This document shows positions 55,101-62,943 of a stretch of DNA of 64,000 nucleotides, one piece after another. Made by a program: the position numbers and the translations under genes. The DNA is from Mesorhizobium sp. 131-2-1 (lineage in GTDB: Bacteria; Pseudomonadota; Alphaproteobacteria; Rhizobiales; Rhizobiaceae): NCBI RefSeq assembly GCF_016756535.1, contig NZ_AP023247.1, positions 992,001 through 1,056,000 of the forward strand, given 5' to 3'. Position 1 is the first letter of the stretch. Each line of letters begins with the position of its first letter. Under the pieces are notes generated by a model. It was not told the DNA's origin, did not search any database, and saw only the letters and a program-made list of their open reading frames with translations.

Positions 55101-56292
55101 CGGCCGTCGCCGTCTGCTGATCCAGCGCCTCGGCCAGTTCACGATTGTGCCCCTCGACTTTCTCGATCAGCCGGGCATTCTCGATGGCGATCACCGCCTG
55201 GTCGGCGAAGCTCTCGACCAGTTCGACTTGACGCGGTGAAAATAGCCCGATCGTCCGACGCCCCATGCCGAATACGCCGATGGTCTCCTGACCCCGCTTC
55301 AGCGGAACAGCAAGTACTCCGCGGAAACTGCCCATGATTGCCGCTTCCGGCCTTTCGTATTCTGGGTCTTCGAGCGCGTCCGCCACGTGGATCGTCAATC
55401 CCTCCAGCGCGGCGCGGCCCTGGAACGTCCCTCGTCCCACGACATGTGGGTTGGCTCGTTCGTAGGCATGCAGCTCGGCAGCCTGCCCGCCGCCTGCCAT
55501 GAACCGCAGCGTATCGCCAACGCGCAATGTGATTGCGCCCATGTCCGCCCCAGCCAGGCGTATTGCCGAGTCGACCAGCGTCTGCAGTACCGGTTGAAGA
55601 TCGAAGGCCGACCGGCTGATTGCCTTGAGCACATCGGCGGTCGCGGTCTGCTGCTCCAGCGCCTCGCCGAGATCGCGCGTGCGCGCCTGCACCTCCTCGA
55701 AGAGGCGGACATTTTCGATGGCGATGACGGCCTGGTCGGCGAAGGTTTTGAGTAGCTCGACTTGTTTTTCGCTGAACGGTCTGACCTCCGTTCGGCGAAT
55801 GACGAGCGCTCCAATGGCCTCGTCCTCACGCAGCAAAGGGGTGGCGAGAATTGTCCGGTGACCAAGCCGCAGCGCCATCGATCGGCCTGCAGGGAACTCG
55901 CCCTCCAGCGCGAGCAGATCATGCACGTGGATCGGCCTGCGATCGATCACGGCGCGGCCGGTGACCCACTCCCGCGTGATCGGAAAAGTGGCGAAGTCGA
56001 TGGGGATCGGCCCGTGGTGTGCGCCAATGGCCAGCGATTCCCCTTGCCGCAGAAAGATCGCCGCGTCATAGGCGTCGCAGAGTTGTGCGGCGTTTTCGGC
56101 GACCGCATTCAGGACCGGTTGGATGTCGGTCGGCGATGCAGCGATCACCCTGAGGATCGCACTCGTCGCAGACTGCTGTTCAAGGAGATTGGCGACCTCC
56201 GCGGTGCGCATCTGATTTTCTTCGCGCGCGGCTGTCAACTCGGTTCGGAGCGAGCTGATAGTCATCTCAGAGTCGGAGTCGGGCCCTCCCAC
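52153..56292 (-). CDS. Soluble histidine kinase with six GAF domains
   Basis: A 1379-residue kinase without membrane segments. After a short coiled coil (residues 10-40), six GAF modules of about 175 residues follow, each opened by a helix of the type QQTATADVLKAISRSTFDLQ or EQQSATSAILRVIAASPTDI and closed by FADQAVIAIENVRLFEEVQ. Then the dimerisation helix with phospho-His in LGQLTAGIAHEIKNPLNFVN (about residue 1126) and the ATPase domain: RVLLNLISNGFYATAKR, IRDNGTGIPPEV and EGTGLGLSLSHDIVV. The start is GTG 56292; ATG at residue 10 is an alternative. It is coupled by overlaps to two receiver genes. Ligands are unknown. Confidence 0.93.
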   Translation of the reverse strand: MGGPDSDSEMTISSLRTELTAAREENQMRTAEVANLLEQQSATSAILRVIAASPTDIQPVLNAVAENAAQLCDAYDAAIFLRQGESLAIGAHHGPIPIDFATFPITREWVTGRAVIDRRPIHVHDLLALEGEFPAGRSMALRLGHRTILATPLLREDEAIGALVIRRTEVRPFSEKQVELLKTFADQAVIAIENVRLFEEVQARTRDLGEALEQQTATADVLKAISRSAFDLQPVLQTLVDSAIRLAGADMGAITLRVGDTLRFMAGGGQAAELHAYERANPHVVGRGTFQGRAALEGLTIHVADALEDPEYERPEAAIMGSFRGVLAVPLKRGQETIGVFGMGRRTIGLFSPRQVELVESFADQAVIAIENARLIEKVEGHNRELAEALDQQTATAEVLKTISSSVFDLDSVLHTLVKSASDLCHSGMGYIYLRQGDVLQPTVQIGWSQEFQDHMNNLPVTPGRGSIAARVAQSGSVEQIADVLDDPEYTNIEGQRLGGFRTLLGVPLMRDGAVTGVFVLARSSVSPFSTREIELVQTFSDQAVIAIENVRLFEEVETRNRDLAESLEQQMATGAILQVIAGSPTDIQPVLDAVAERAARLCDAYDATIYLLRSDRLAVGAHHGPIPIDGTGLPVARDVVTGRAVLDRVPVHVTDLTIAGEEFATARMMAQLLGFRAILATPLLQEGKAIGALMIRRIEARPFSDNQIGLLKTFANQAVIAIGNVRLFEEVQARTAELGEALQQQTATADVLKAISRSTFDLRAVLDALAESVTRLCEADNASIVRETDGKFVEAASYGYPAELEEYFSGFVHVPGRGTGVGRVLLEGKAVQIPDVLADADYTLWEGQRLGGYRTVLAVPLLREGVPIGVFSLTRSTVRPFTERQIELVETFADQAVIAIENVRLFDEVQARTAELSESLQQQTATADVLKAISRSTFDLQPVLDTLAESAAKLCDADTSVIFKRDGDLYRWSANYGNLPEAAAFAKANPFAAGRDSVTGRVALEARAVHVSDVLADPDYGATQLQKLGGYRTILCVPILREGAPVGVFALTRSQVRDFTPRQIELVETFADQSGIAIENVRLFDEVQARTRELSRSLDDLRTAQDRLVQTEKLASLGQLTAGIAHEIKNPLNFVNNFSALSSELIDDLSSVLDGAPLEASVREEVAELTAMLKSNLDKVGQHGKRADSIVRNMLLHSRAGSGEHRPIEINAVVEESLNLAYHGARAEKPGFNVTLTRNFDPQAGDVDLYPQEITRVLLNLISNGFYATAKRGAAANGAGYEPTLCATTMSLGDRVEIRIRDNGTGIPPEVKEKMFNPFFTTKPAGEGTGLGLSLSHDIVVKQHAGTIDVISQPGEFTEFRIVLPRAAASLAKSGGEE

Positions 56293-56589
56293 TGAGGTGC
56301 TCCTGTCTTTCTCTGCTCAGTGTCGGCTTTGGCCAGCCTAGCGTCAAGTTTGGTGACCTGCAACGTCCGTTTGTGACGCAGCGCGGCCGCTTTGGTGATG
56401 CACCTGAGCGTCGGATTTCGGAGCTGTTGCAGACAGGGAATACGTCCGAGATGGGATCGTAGGCCGAGTGCCCGCTTCTTCGCACCTTGACCTAAAACCA
56501 GTCGGTCAGCCTCCGGCCCCATCTCAGCCATTATCGGCGCAAGCTGATTGGCGCGAGCGTCGGATCCAGCGGCTAAGATCCGGTGCTAA

Positions 56590-57828
56590 TCAATTCCGGC
56601 CGTTGAGGTGCCGTACCCGCCGCAGCGCCGGGAACAGCCACGCCCACAAGCCCGCAACCGCGACGGCGCCGATGCCGCCGATCACCACCGCCGGCACGGT
56701 GCCGATCAGCGCCGCCATGGTGCCGGCGCGGAATTCGCCGACCTCGTTGGAGGCACCGACGAAGACCTGGTTCACCGCATTGACGCGGCCGCGCACCTCG
56801 TCCGGCGTCCACAGCTGGATCAGCGTCTCGCGGATATAGACGCTGAACATGTCGGTGGCGCCGAGCAAGGCGAGGGCCAGGATCGACAGCCAGGTGATGG
56901 TTGAAACGCCGAACAGAACGGTGACAGCGCCGAACAGAGCGACGAAGCCCAGCATGATCTTGCCGGCATGGTCGCGGATCGGGTGGCCGGCGAGCCAGAC
57001 CGCGACGCAGATGGCGCCGATGCCTGGTGCCGAGCGGAGCAGGCCGAGGCCCCACGGGCCGAGCTCGAGGATGTCGCGCGCATAGACCGGCAGCAGCGCG
57101 GAGGCGCCCGACAGCAGCACGGCGAAAAGATCGAGCGAGATGGCGCCGAGCACGATCTTCTCGCTCCAGATGTAGCGGAAGCCGGCGAACAGCGTCTCCA
57201 TCGTCGGCTTGTCGGTGGCAGTCTGCTGGGCGGGCTTCGGAATGGTGAAGACCAGCACGGCGGCCACCAGCATCAGGAGGGCGGCGGTGATGTAGGCCGC
57301 CTCCGCCGAAAGCCCGTAGAGCAGGCCGCCGGCAACCGGGCCGACAATCGTCGCCGTTTGCCAGGCCGAAGAATTCCAGGCGATCGCGTTGGCGAAATCC
57401 TCCTGCGGCACCAGATTGGCGAACAGCGAGGACGAGGATGGTCCGTAGAAGGCGCGCGCGATGCCGAACATGGCGAGCACGACGAAGATCGGCAGCGGGC
57501 CGGCGAGGCCGCGCAACGTAAGCAGCAAGAGAGCAACCGCACAGCCCGCTTCGATCAGCGACGACAAGGTCATGATCAGGCGGCGGCCGAAGCGGTCGGC
57601 GACGACGCCGGTGACCAGCACCAGAAGCAGCGACGGCAGGAACTGGACGATGCCGACGATGCCGAGGTCGAAGGGATCGCGGGTGAGGTCGTAGACCTGC
57701 CAGCCGACGGCGACCGAGACGATCATGGTGGCGAAAGTGGTGAGGAAGCGCGCCGCCCAATAGCTGAGGAAGGGTCTGTGCCGGAACGCGGCATAGCGCT
57801 GGTCCGGCGATGTCTGCTCAACAGTCAT
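56590..57828 (-). CDS. MFS transporter, EntS-like exporter
   Basis: A 412-residue major facilitator with about 12 membrane segments. RHRPFLSYWAARFLTTFATM opens it; VTGVVADRFGRRLIMTLSSL is the motif-A loop; FYGPSSSSLFANLVPQEDFA and NAIAWNSSAWQTATIVGPVA match the enterobactin-exporter-like (EntS/MFS_3) group. The substrate is unknown. The start is placed at ATG 57828, though the bases before it (CCTTTCCTTCC) are pyrimidine-rich; upstream GTG or TTG starts in the same frame are possible. Confidence 0.83.
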   Translation of the reverse strand: MTVEQTSPDQRYAAFRHRPFLSYWAARFLTTFATMIVSVAVGWQVYDLTRDPFDLGIVGIVQFLPSLLLVLVTGVVADRFGRRLIMTLSSLIEAGCAVALLLLTLRGLAGPLPIFVVLAMFGIARAFYGPSSSSLFANLVPQEDFANAIAWNSSAWQTATIVGPVAGGLLYGLSAEAAYITAALLMLVAAVLVFTIPKPAQQTATDKPTMETLFAGFRYIWSEKIVLGAISLDLFAVLLSGASALLPVYARDILELGPWGLGLLRSAPGIGAICVAVWLAGHPIRDHAGKIMLGFVALFGAVTVLFGVSTITWLSILALALLGATDMFSVYIRETLIQLWTPDEVRGRVNAVNQVFVGASNEVGEFRAGTMAALIGTVPAVVIGGIGAVAVAGLWAWLFPALRRVRHLNGRN

Positions 57829-57990
57829 GGAAGGAAAGGCCCCATTGCGAAAGATGGCCGGCGGGGCAACTTCCACGATGGGCGCTGGTCCGGCCAGATG
57901 ACCTTCTAGCAAAGTTCGCGGCGGGATGCTTGGCAGAATCGGCGCTGGATCAAGAATTTTTCCGACCCAACGGACAGGAGGAACGGAAAA

Positions 57991-59091
57991 TCAGTCCCTC
58001 AGCGCGGCGGAAATGGCCTCGAGCCCACCGCGCAATTCGGCTTCCTTCGGCCAGCCGAAGCCGACGCGGAAGAAGCGCTTCGGAATCTCGAACCAGTGGC
58101 CGGGGCCGACATAGGTGCCGTGGTCGTCCAGAAGCCTGGTGTAGAAGCGGTCGAGGTCGAATTCGGCGCCGACATTGAGGCGAGGGAAGCCGACAACTCC
58201 GCCTTCCGGTCGCACCCAGTCGACCAGCGGCTCGCCGTCGACCCAGGCCTGGACGATGTCGCGGCGTCTCGCCATCTCCGGCAACAGTGTCTCGAGGAAT
58301 GCGTCGCGCCGCTCGAGCACGCCGCGCGCAATGCCTTCGTCGATGACGCTGCCGCAAATGCCGATCTGCTCCTTGGCGGCGAGGAATCTTTCCTGGAGCG
58401 CGGCATCGCGGGTGACCAGCCAGCCGACGCGGATACCCGGAATGCCGAAGGCCTTGGAGAGCGAGGAGACGCTGATGGCGCGCCGGCTGAGCGATGCGGC
58501 CGCCGGCAGGCGCTGTCCGTAGGACAGGTCGCGATAGGTCTCGTCGACCAGCAGATGGCATTGCCGGCTTTCGGCTAGCGCCACCAGCGCGTCGAGATCG
58601 GCGCGGCTCATCATCGTTCCGGTCGGATTGTGCGGGCAGGTGACGCTGATCAGCTTGGTATTGGGCCGCAGGCTGGCCTCGACCCGCGCGATGTCGACGG
58701 CAAAGCCTGCGTCGAAATCGAGGTCGACATAGGAGATGGCGCAGCCGATCGCCCTGGGCGTCTCGATGTTGGTGGCGTAGTTGGGCCGCACGACCACCAG
58801 ATGGTCGCTGGCCGAAAGAAGCGAAGTGGCGATGATGAACAGGGCACCGGCCGCGCCGGCGGTGACCAGCACGTCATCCGGCGTAAGGCCGTCATCCTGC
58901 GCGGCAACCAGCGCGCGCAATTCCCTGTCGCCGCGATGCTCGCCGTAGAACAGCGTCAGGTCGGGCAGCGACAGGCCGATGTCGGAGAGTTTCTGGTCGG
59001 CGATCGAGCTTTCGGAGAGATTGTAGCGGATGCGGTCGTAGCCGTATTCCTCCGGCGCTTCCTTCTCGATCACCATCCTGGCGTAGTTCAT
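57991..59091 (-). CDS. PLP-dependent class I/II aminotransferase
   Basis: A 366-residue fold-type I aminotransferase. VTCPHNPTGTMMSRADLDAL is the substrate/cofactor block, LLVDETYRDLSYG holds the PLP Asp and Tyr, the Schiff-base Lys is in VSSLSKAFGIPGIRVGWLV, and FFRVGFGW carries the carboxylate-binding Arg. The start MNYARMVIEKEAPEEYGYDR is distinct from AspC and HisC. The amino donor and acceptor cannot be told. It is downstream of mucR with a terminator between them. Confidence 0.88.
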   Translation of the reverse strand: MNYARMVIEKEAPEEYGYDRIRYNLSESSIADQKLSDIGLSLPDLTLFYGEHRGDRELRALVAAQDDGLTPDDVLVTAGAAGALFIIATSLLSASDHLVVVRPNYATNIETPRAIGCAISYVDLDFDAGFAVDIARVEASLRPNTKLISVTCPHNPTGTMMSRADLDALVALAESRQCHLLVDETYRDLSYGQRLPAAASLSRRAISVSSLSKAFGIPGIRVGWLVTRDAALQERFLAAKEQIGICGSVIDEGIARGVLERRDAFLETLLPEMARRRDIVQAWVDGEPLVDWVRPEGGVVGFPRLNVGAEFDLDRFYTRLLDDHGTYVGPGHWFEIPKRFFRVGFGWPKEAELRGGLEAISAALRD

Positions 59092-59139
59092 GGCTTCCCC
59101 CCAAACAGCCTGTCAGGGTTATCCAAGCCACAAAAGCAT

Positions 59140-59173
59140 GAAGCCTGCCAAGGCGGATTCGCCGGCAGGCTTC
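59140..59173 (-). terminator. Terminator after mucR
   Basis: A perfect 10-bp stem, GAAGCCTGCC with GGCAGGCTTC, around a 14-base loop in the interval between mucR and the aminotransferase gene on the minus strand. The T run after it (ATGCTTTTG) is short. Confidence 0.65.
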
Positions 59174-59215
59174 TGTTCCAGTCGTTGAAACTATTGGCTC
59201 AGGCGCCAGACCGCC

Positions 59216-59677
59216 TCAGGCGATCTTGGCCTTCCTGCCCCTGGTCTTGACCGGCGCCACTTCGGCGGCCTTGCGGCCGAGGCCGATCGACTTGGCCAGC
59301 TCGGAGCGCGAGGCGGCATAGTTGGGGGCGACCATCGGGTAGTCGGCCGGCAGGCCCCATTTGGTGCGGTAGGCTTCTGGCGTCAGCCCGAAATGGACGC
59401 CGAGATGGCGCTTCAGCGATTTGAACTTCTTGCCGTCCTCGAGGCAGATGATGTAGTCCGGCGTCACCGACCGCCTGGGATTGACCGCAGGCACGAGCGG
59501 CGCGGCCACCGGGGCCGGCGGCTGGCCGAGGCTGCTGATCGAGGCGCTGACGCTGGCGATGAGGTCGCTGAGGCCGGCGGCGGGCAAGCGGTTCTTCTCG
59601 ACGTAGGCGGACACGATGTGGGCGGTAAGCTCGAGCAGGTCGATTTCCTTGCGAGCGTCATTGCTGTCGTCGGCCAA
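59216..59677 (-). CDS. mucR: MucR/Ros family transcriptional regulator
   Basis: Prokaryotic zinc-finger-type regulator (153 aa) controlling exopolysaccharide, motility and cell-cycle genes in rhizobia. Helical oligomerisation region DLLELTAHIVSAYVEKNRLP; finger region DYIICLEDGKKFKSLKRHLG with VHFGLTPEAYRTKWGLPADY after it; basic tail RKAAEVAPVKTRGRKAKIA. The finger has Cys-Asp-His-His ligands (CLED where Ros has CLEC). The start is TTG 59677 with GGAGAC seven bases upstream; no ATG fits. The A/T-rich 59750-59795 upstream could be an autoregulatory site, since MucR binds A/T-rich DNA. Confidence 0.9.
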   Translation of the reverse strand: MADDSNDARKEIDLLELTAHIVSAYVEKNRLPAAGLSDLIASVSASISSLGQPPAPVAAPLVPAVNPRRSVTPDYIICLEDGKKFKSLKRHLGVHFGLTPEAYRTKWGLPADYPMVAPNYAASRSELAKSIGLGRKAAEVAPVKTRGRKAKIA

Positions 59678-59794
59678 TTTATGTCTCCGTCGGTAGGGGG
59701 GTGGCGCGACTCCTAGTCGGCAAATCTGGGCAAAGCAATGACTTCGCGCCACGATACACGTTATTTTGAACAACTATACTGAGATATAATACTA

Positions 59795-60499
59795 TCAGAC
59801 GATCAGCGCCTTGTCGCGCCATAGTCGAAAACCCCCCTCAAAAGCCCGCGTATTGTCGCCGCGCCTGGAATCCGCGGGCATTTCATCAAGCTTGTCGACA
59901 TTGCCGCCGCCGATGACGACGTAGTCCGGCTGCAGGGCGGCGCGAAGCCTGTCAACGACGTCGAAGACGGTTTTGCGCCACTTCTTCTTGCCGCGCTTCT
60001 CCAGCCCGCGCTCGCCGACATAGTCCTCGAAGCTGCCGCCCTTCTTGTAGGGAAGGTGGGCAAGCTCCATCGGCTGGGCGACATTGTCGACGATCATCGC
60101 GGCGCCGAGGCCGGTGCCGAGGCCGAGGAACAGCATGCGGCCGCCCTCGTAGCTGCCGATGGCCTGCATAAGCGCGTCATTGATGACCTTCACCGGCCTG
60201 TCGAACGCGGCGGCGAAGTCGAAGCCCGCCCAACCCTTGCCGAGATTGGCGGGGTCGGCGAAAGGCCTGTTGTGGGCGACCGGACCGGGATAGCCCATCG
60301 AGATCACGTCATAGGGCAGGCCATCGGCCAGCGTCTTCACCGAGGCGATCATCTGCTGCGGCGTCAGCCCCGGTCCGGACTCGGCGCGGCGCTCCTCGCC
60401 GCCGGCGCTGGTCAGGATCTTCACATGCGAGCCGCCTATGTCGATCGTCAGCACGATCTGTTCGCCGTTCGCCACGGTCGGCTTTGCCGTCTTGACCAT
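59795..60499 (-). CDS. ROK-family kinase, polyphosphate glucokinase-like
   Basis: A 234-residue sugar kinase of the ASKHA fold. VLTIDIGGSHVKILTSAGGE is the phosphate-1 motif, ISMGYPGPVAHNRPFADPAN the hinge, VINDALMQAIGSYEGGRMLF the catalytic Asp block and LGLGTGLGAAMIVD the phosphate-2 motif. It lacks the Cys-rich ROK zinc motif, as polyphosphate glucokinases do. It probably phosphorylates glucose, which fits zwf and glucoamylase alongside. Whether the donor is ATP or polyphosphate is not readable. It starts 10 bases after zwf. Confidence 0.8.
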   Translation of the reverse strand: MVKTAKPTVANGEQIVLTIDIGGSHVKILTSAGGEERRAESGPGLTPQQMIASVKTLADGLPYDVISMGYPGPVAHNRPFADPANLGKGWAGFDFAAAFDRPVKVINDALMQAIGSYEGGRMLFLGLGTGLGAAMIVDNVAQPMELAHLPYKKGGSFEDYVGERGLEKRGKKKWRKTVFDVVDRLRAALQPDYVVIGGGNVDKLDEMPADSRRGDNTRAFEGGFRLWRDKALIV

Positions 60500-60509
60500 G
60501 TCGTTGCCT

Positions 60510-61886
60510 TTATTTCGATGGGTTGATCCAGCCGTTCGGCGGTCCGAAGCCGTTCATGGCATCGGCCGGTCCCCAGGTCTTAGGCGCGTAGATATGCGGC
60601 GGCGTCGTGTCGCCAAGCACCGGGCCGACGATGCGCCAGGCAAGCTCGGCCGCGTCCTGACGGGTGAACAGCTGGCCATTGCCGTTCATGGCATCGCCGA
60701 TCAGCCGTTCATAGGGCGGCATGTCGCCCTTTGAGTCATCAAGCGCCGTCAGCTCCACCTGCTCGCCGACCATGTCGTCGCCGGCCATCTTGCGCTGGGC
60801 GCCGATCGAGATCGCCACCTGCGGGTCGATGCGGAAGCGGACATAGTTGGCATCATCGGGCTTGATCGGGTCGAAGACGTCGAGCGGCGGCCGCTTCAGC
60901 CGCACGATCACCTCGGTGGCGTGCACCGGCATGTTCTTGCCGGCACGGATGAAGAACGGCACGTCCTGCCAGCGCCATGTGTCGACGAAGAAGCGCACGG
61001 CGGCGAAGGTCTCGACCGGCGAATCGGGCTTCACGCCCGGCTCCGCCAGATAGCCGTCGAACTGGCCGCGCACGACGTCGTCCTTCGTCAAGGTGCGGAT
61101 GGCGCGAAGCACCTGCACCTTCTCGTCGATCAGATCGTGAGCGGAACGGCCGACCGGCGGTTCCATGGCGAGCAGCAGCAGGATGTTGAGCAGGTGGTTC
61201 TCGATGACGTCGCGGATGCAGCCGACATCGTCGTAGAATTTGCCGCGACCTTCGATGCCGAAATCCTCGGCCATGGTGATCTGCACGCTTTCGACGAAGT
61301 TGCGGTTCCAGATCGGCTCGAGGAAGGAATTGGCGAAGCGGAAATAGAGCAGGTTCTGGATCGCTTCCTTGCCGAGATAGTGGTCGATGCGGAAGATCGA
61401 CTGCTCGTCGAACACCAGGTGCAGCACCCGGTTCAGCCAGCGCGCCGACTGCAGGTCGTGGCCGAAGGGCTTCTCCACCATCAGCCGCGCGCCACGTGCG
61501 GTGCCGGACTGCTCCAGCCCCTGGACGACGGTCTCGAACATGGTCGGCGGCACCGCCATGTAGTGCAAGGGGCGCTGCGCGGAGCCGAGCGCCGTCTTCA
61601 GCTTTTCGAAGGTGGCGCCGTCACGATAGTCGCCGCTGACATAGCGCAGCAGCGAGGCGAGCTTGGCGAACACGTTCTCGTCGATGCTGCCCAGCGCGTT
61701 GACGATGCCGTCGTGGGCGCGCGCCTGCAGTTTGCCGATGTCCCAGGGGTCGAAGGCGACACCGATCACCGGCTCGGTGAGCGTCCCCTTGGCGACCATC
61801 TGGTAAAGCGCCGGAAATATCTTCTTGTGCGCGAGGTCGCCGGTCGCCCCGAAGAGCACCAGCGTGTCGGACCGTTCCTGGCTCAT
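60510..61886 (-). CDS. zwf: Glucose-6-phosphate 1-dehydrogenase
   Basis: First enzyme of the oxidative pentose phosphate and Entner-Doudoroff routes (458 aa). [20 protein letters not shown] binds [24 protein letters not shown] is the active-site signature with the catalytic His and Lys; [16 protein letters not shown] is a further family block. The ATG (complement of 61884-61886) follows GGGGAAG. It lies 16 bases after gnd. A longer open frame upstream overlaps gnd and is not used. Confidence 0.95.
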   Translation of the reverse strand: MSQERSDTLVLFGATGDLAHKKIFPALYQMVAKGTLTEPVIGVAFDPWDIGKLQARAHDGIVNALGSIDENVFAKLASLLRYVSGDYRDGATFEKLKTALGSAQRPLHYMAVPPTMFETVVQGLEQSGTARGARLMVEKPFGHDLQSARWLNRVLHLVFDEQSIFRIDHYLGKEAIQNLLYFRFANSFLEPIWNRNFVESVQITMAEDFGIEGRGKFYDDVGCIRDVIENHLLNILLLLAMEPPVGRSAHDLIDEKVQVLRAIRTLTKDDVVRGQFDGYLAEPGVKPDSPVETFAAVRFFVDTWRWQDVPFFIRAGKNMPVHATEVIVRLKRPPLDVFDPIKPDDANYVRFRIDPQVAISIGAQRKMAGDDMVGEQVELTALDDSKGDMPPYERLIGDAMNGNGQLFTRQDAAELAWRIVGPVLGDTTPPHIYAPKTWGPADAMNGFGPPNGWINPSK

Positions 61887-61902
61887 TATGTCTTCCCCGC
61901 TC

Positions 61903-62910
61903 TCAGGTCTTCGGCTTCTCGACATGGCCGCCGAAGGCATAGCGCATGGCGGAGAGCAGCTTGTCGGCGAATTCGGATTCGCCCTGCGAGGAGAAGCGGT
62001 CGAACAGCGCCGAGGACAGTACCGGCGCTGGCACGCCGGTGTCGATCGCCGCCTTCAGCGTCCAGCGGCCCTCGCCGGAGTCCGAAACGCGGCCGCCGAA
62101 CTGCGTAAGCGCCGGGTCGTTCTTCAGCGCCCCGGCGGTGAGATCGAGCAGCCAGGAACCGATGACGCTGCCATGCCGCCAGACCTCGGCGACCTGCGGC
62201 AGGTCGATGTCGAATTGGTAGTATTGCGGGTTTTCCAGCGGGCTGGTCTCGGCATCGGCGGTGCGCGCCCGCTTGCCGGCATTGGCCGATTTCAGGATGT
62301 TGATGCCTTCGGCATAGGCGGCCATGACGCCGTATTCGATGCCGTTGTGGACCATCTTGACGAAATGGCCGGCGCCGCTCGGCCCGCAATGCAGGTAGCC
62401 GTACGGCGCGGTGCCGGCGTCCTTGGGCGGGCTGCTGCCGGCATCGGCGCCGGGCGCCAGCGTGGCGAAGATCGGATCGAGATGGCGTACCGCCTCGTCC
62501 GGGCCGCCGATCATCAGGCAGTAGCCACGCTCGAGGCCCCAGACGCCGCCGCTGGTGCCGACATCGACATAGTTGATGCCCTTGGCCGCGAGCTCGGCGG
62601 CCTGGTCGACGGCGTCGTGATAGTAGGAATTGCCGCCGTCGATGATGATGTCGCCGGGCTCCATCAGCGCCGCCACCTGGTCGGCGATCCTGCCGGTGAT
62701 CGCCGCCGGCAGCATCAGCCAGGCGCTGCGCGGCTTCGAAAGCTTGCCGACGAATTCTTCCATCGAGGCGGCACCGATGGCGCCGTCCTTGACCAAAGCG
62801 GCGACGCTTGCCGGGTTGATGTCATAGACGACGCATTCATGGCCGTCGCGCATCAGGCGGCGCACCATGTTGGCGCCCATCCTGCCCAGTCCCATCATTC
62901 CGATTTGCAT
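61903..62910 (-). CDS. gnd: 6-phosphogluconate dehydrogenase, decarboxylating
   Basis: Short-form 6-phosphogluconate dehydrogenase (335 aa; classic Gnd is about 470). [20 protein letters not shown] binds the coenzyme; [20 protein letters not shown] and [17 protein letters not shown] carry substrate residues and the catalytic Lys. Short-form enzymes (GntZ/YqeC type) are often NAD-specific. Next to zwf it gives NADPH/NADH and ribulose-5-phosphate. No pgl gene for the lactonase step is in the cluster here. Confidence 0.93.
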   Translation of the reverse strand: MQIGMMGLGRMGANMVRRLMRDGHECVVYDINPASVAALVKDGAIGAASMEEFVGKLSKPRSAWLMLPAAITGRIADQVAALMEPGDIIIDGGNSYYHDAVDQAAELAAKGINYVDVGTSGGVWGLERGYCLMIGGPDEAVRHLDPIFATLAPGADAGSSPPKDAGTAPYGYLHCGPSGAGHFVKMVHNGIEYGVMAAYAEGINILKSANAGKRARTADAETSPLENPQYYQFDIDLPQVAEVWRHGSVIGSWLLDLTAGALKNDPALTQFGGRVSDSGEGRWTLKAAIDTGVPAPVLSSALFDRFSSQGESEFADKLLSAMRYAFGGHVEKPKT

Positions 62911-62943
62911 GGTTCTATCCCAGTCGCTTGAGGAAGAAGAAAA

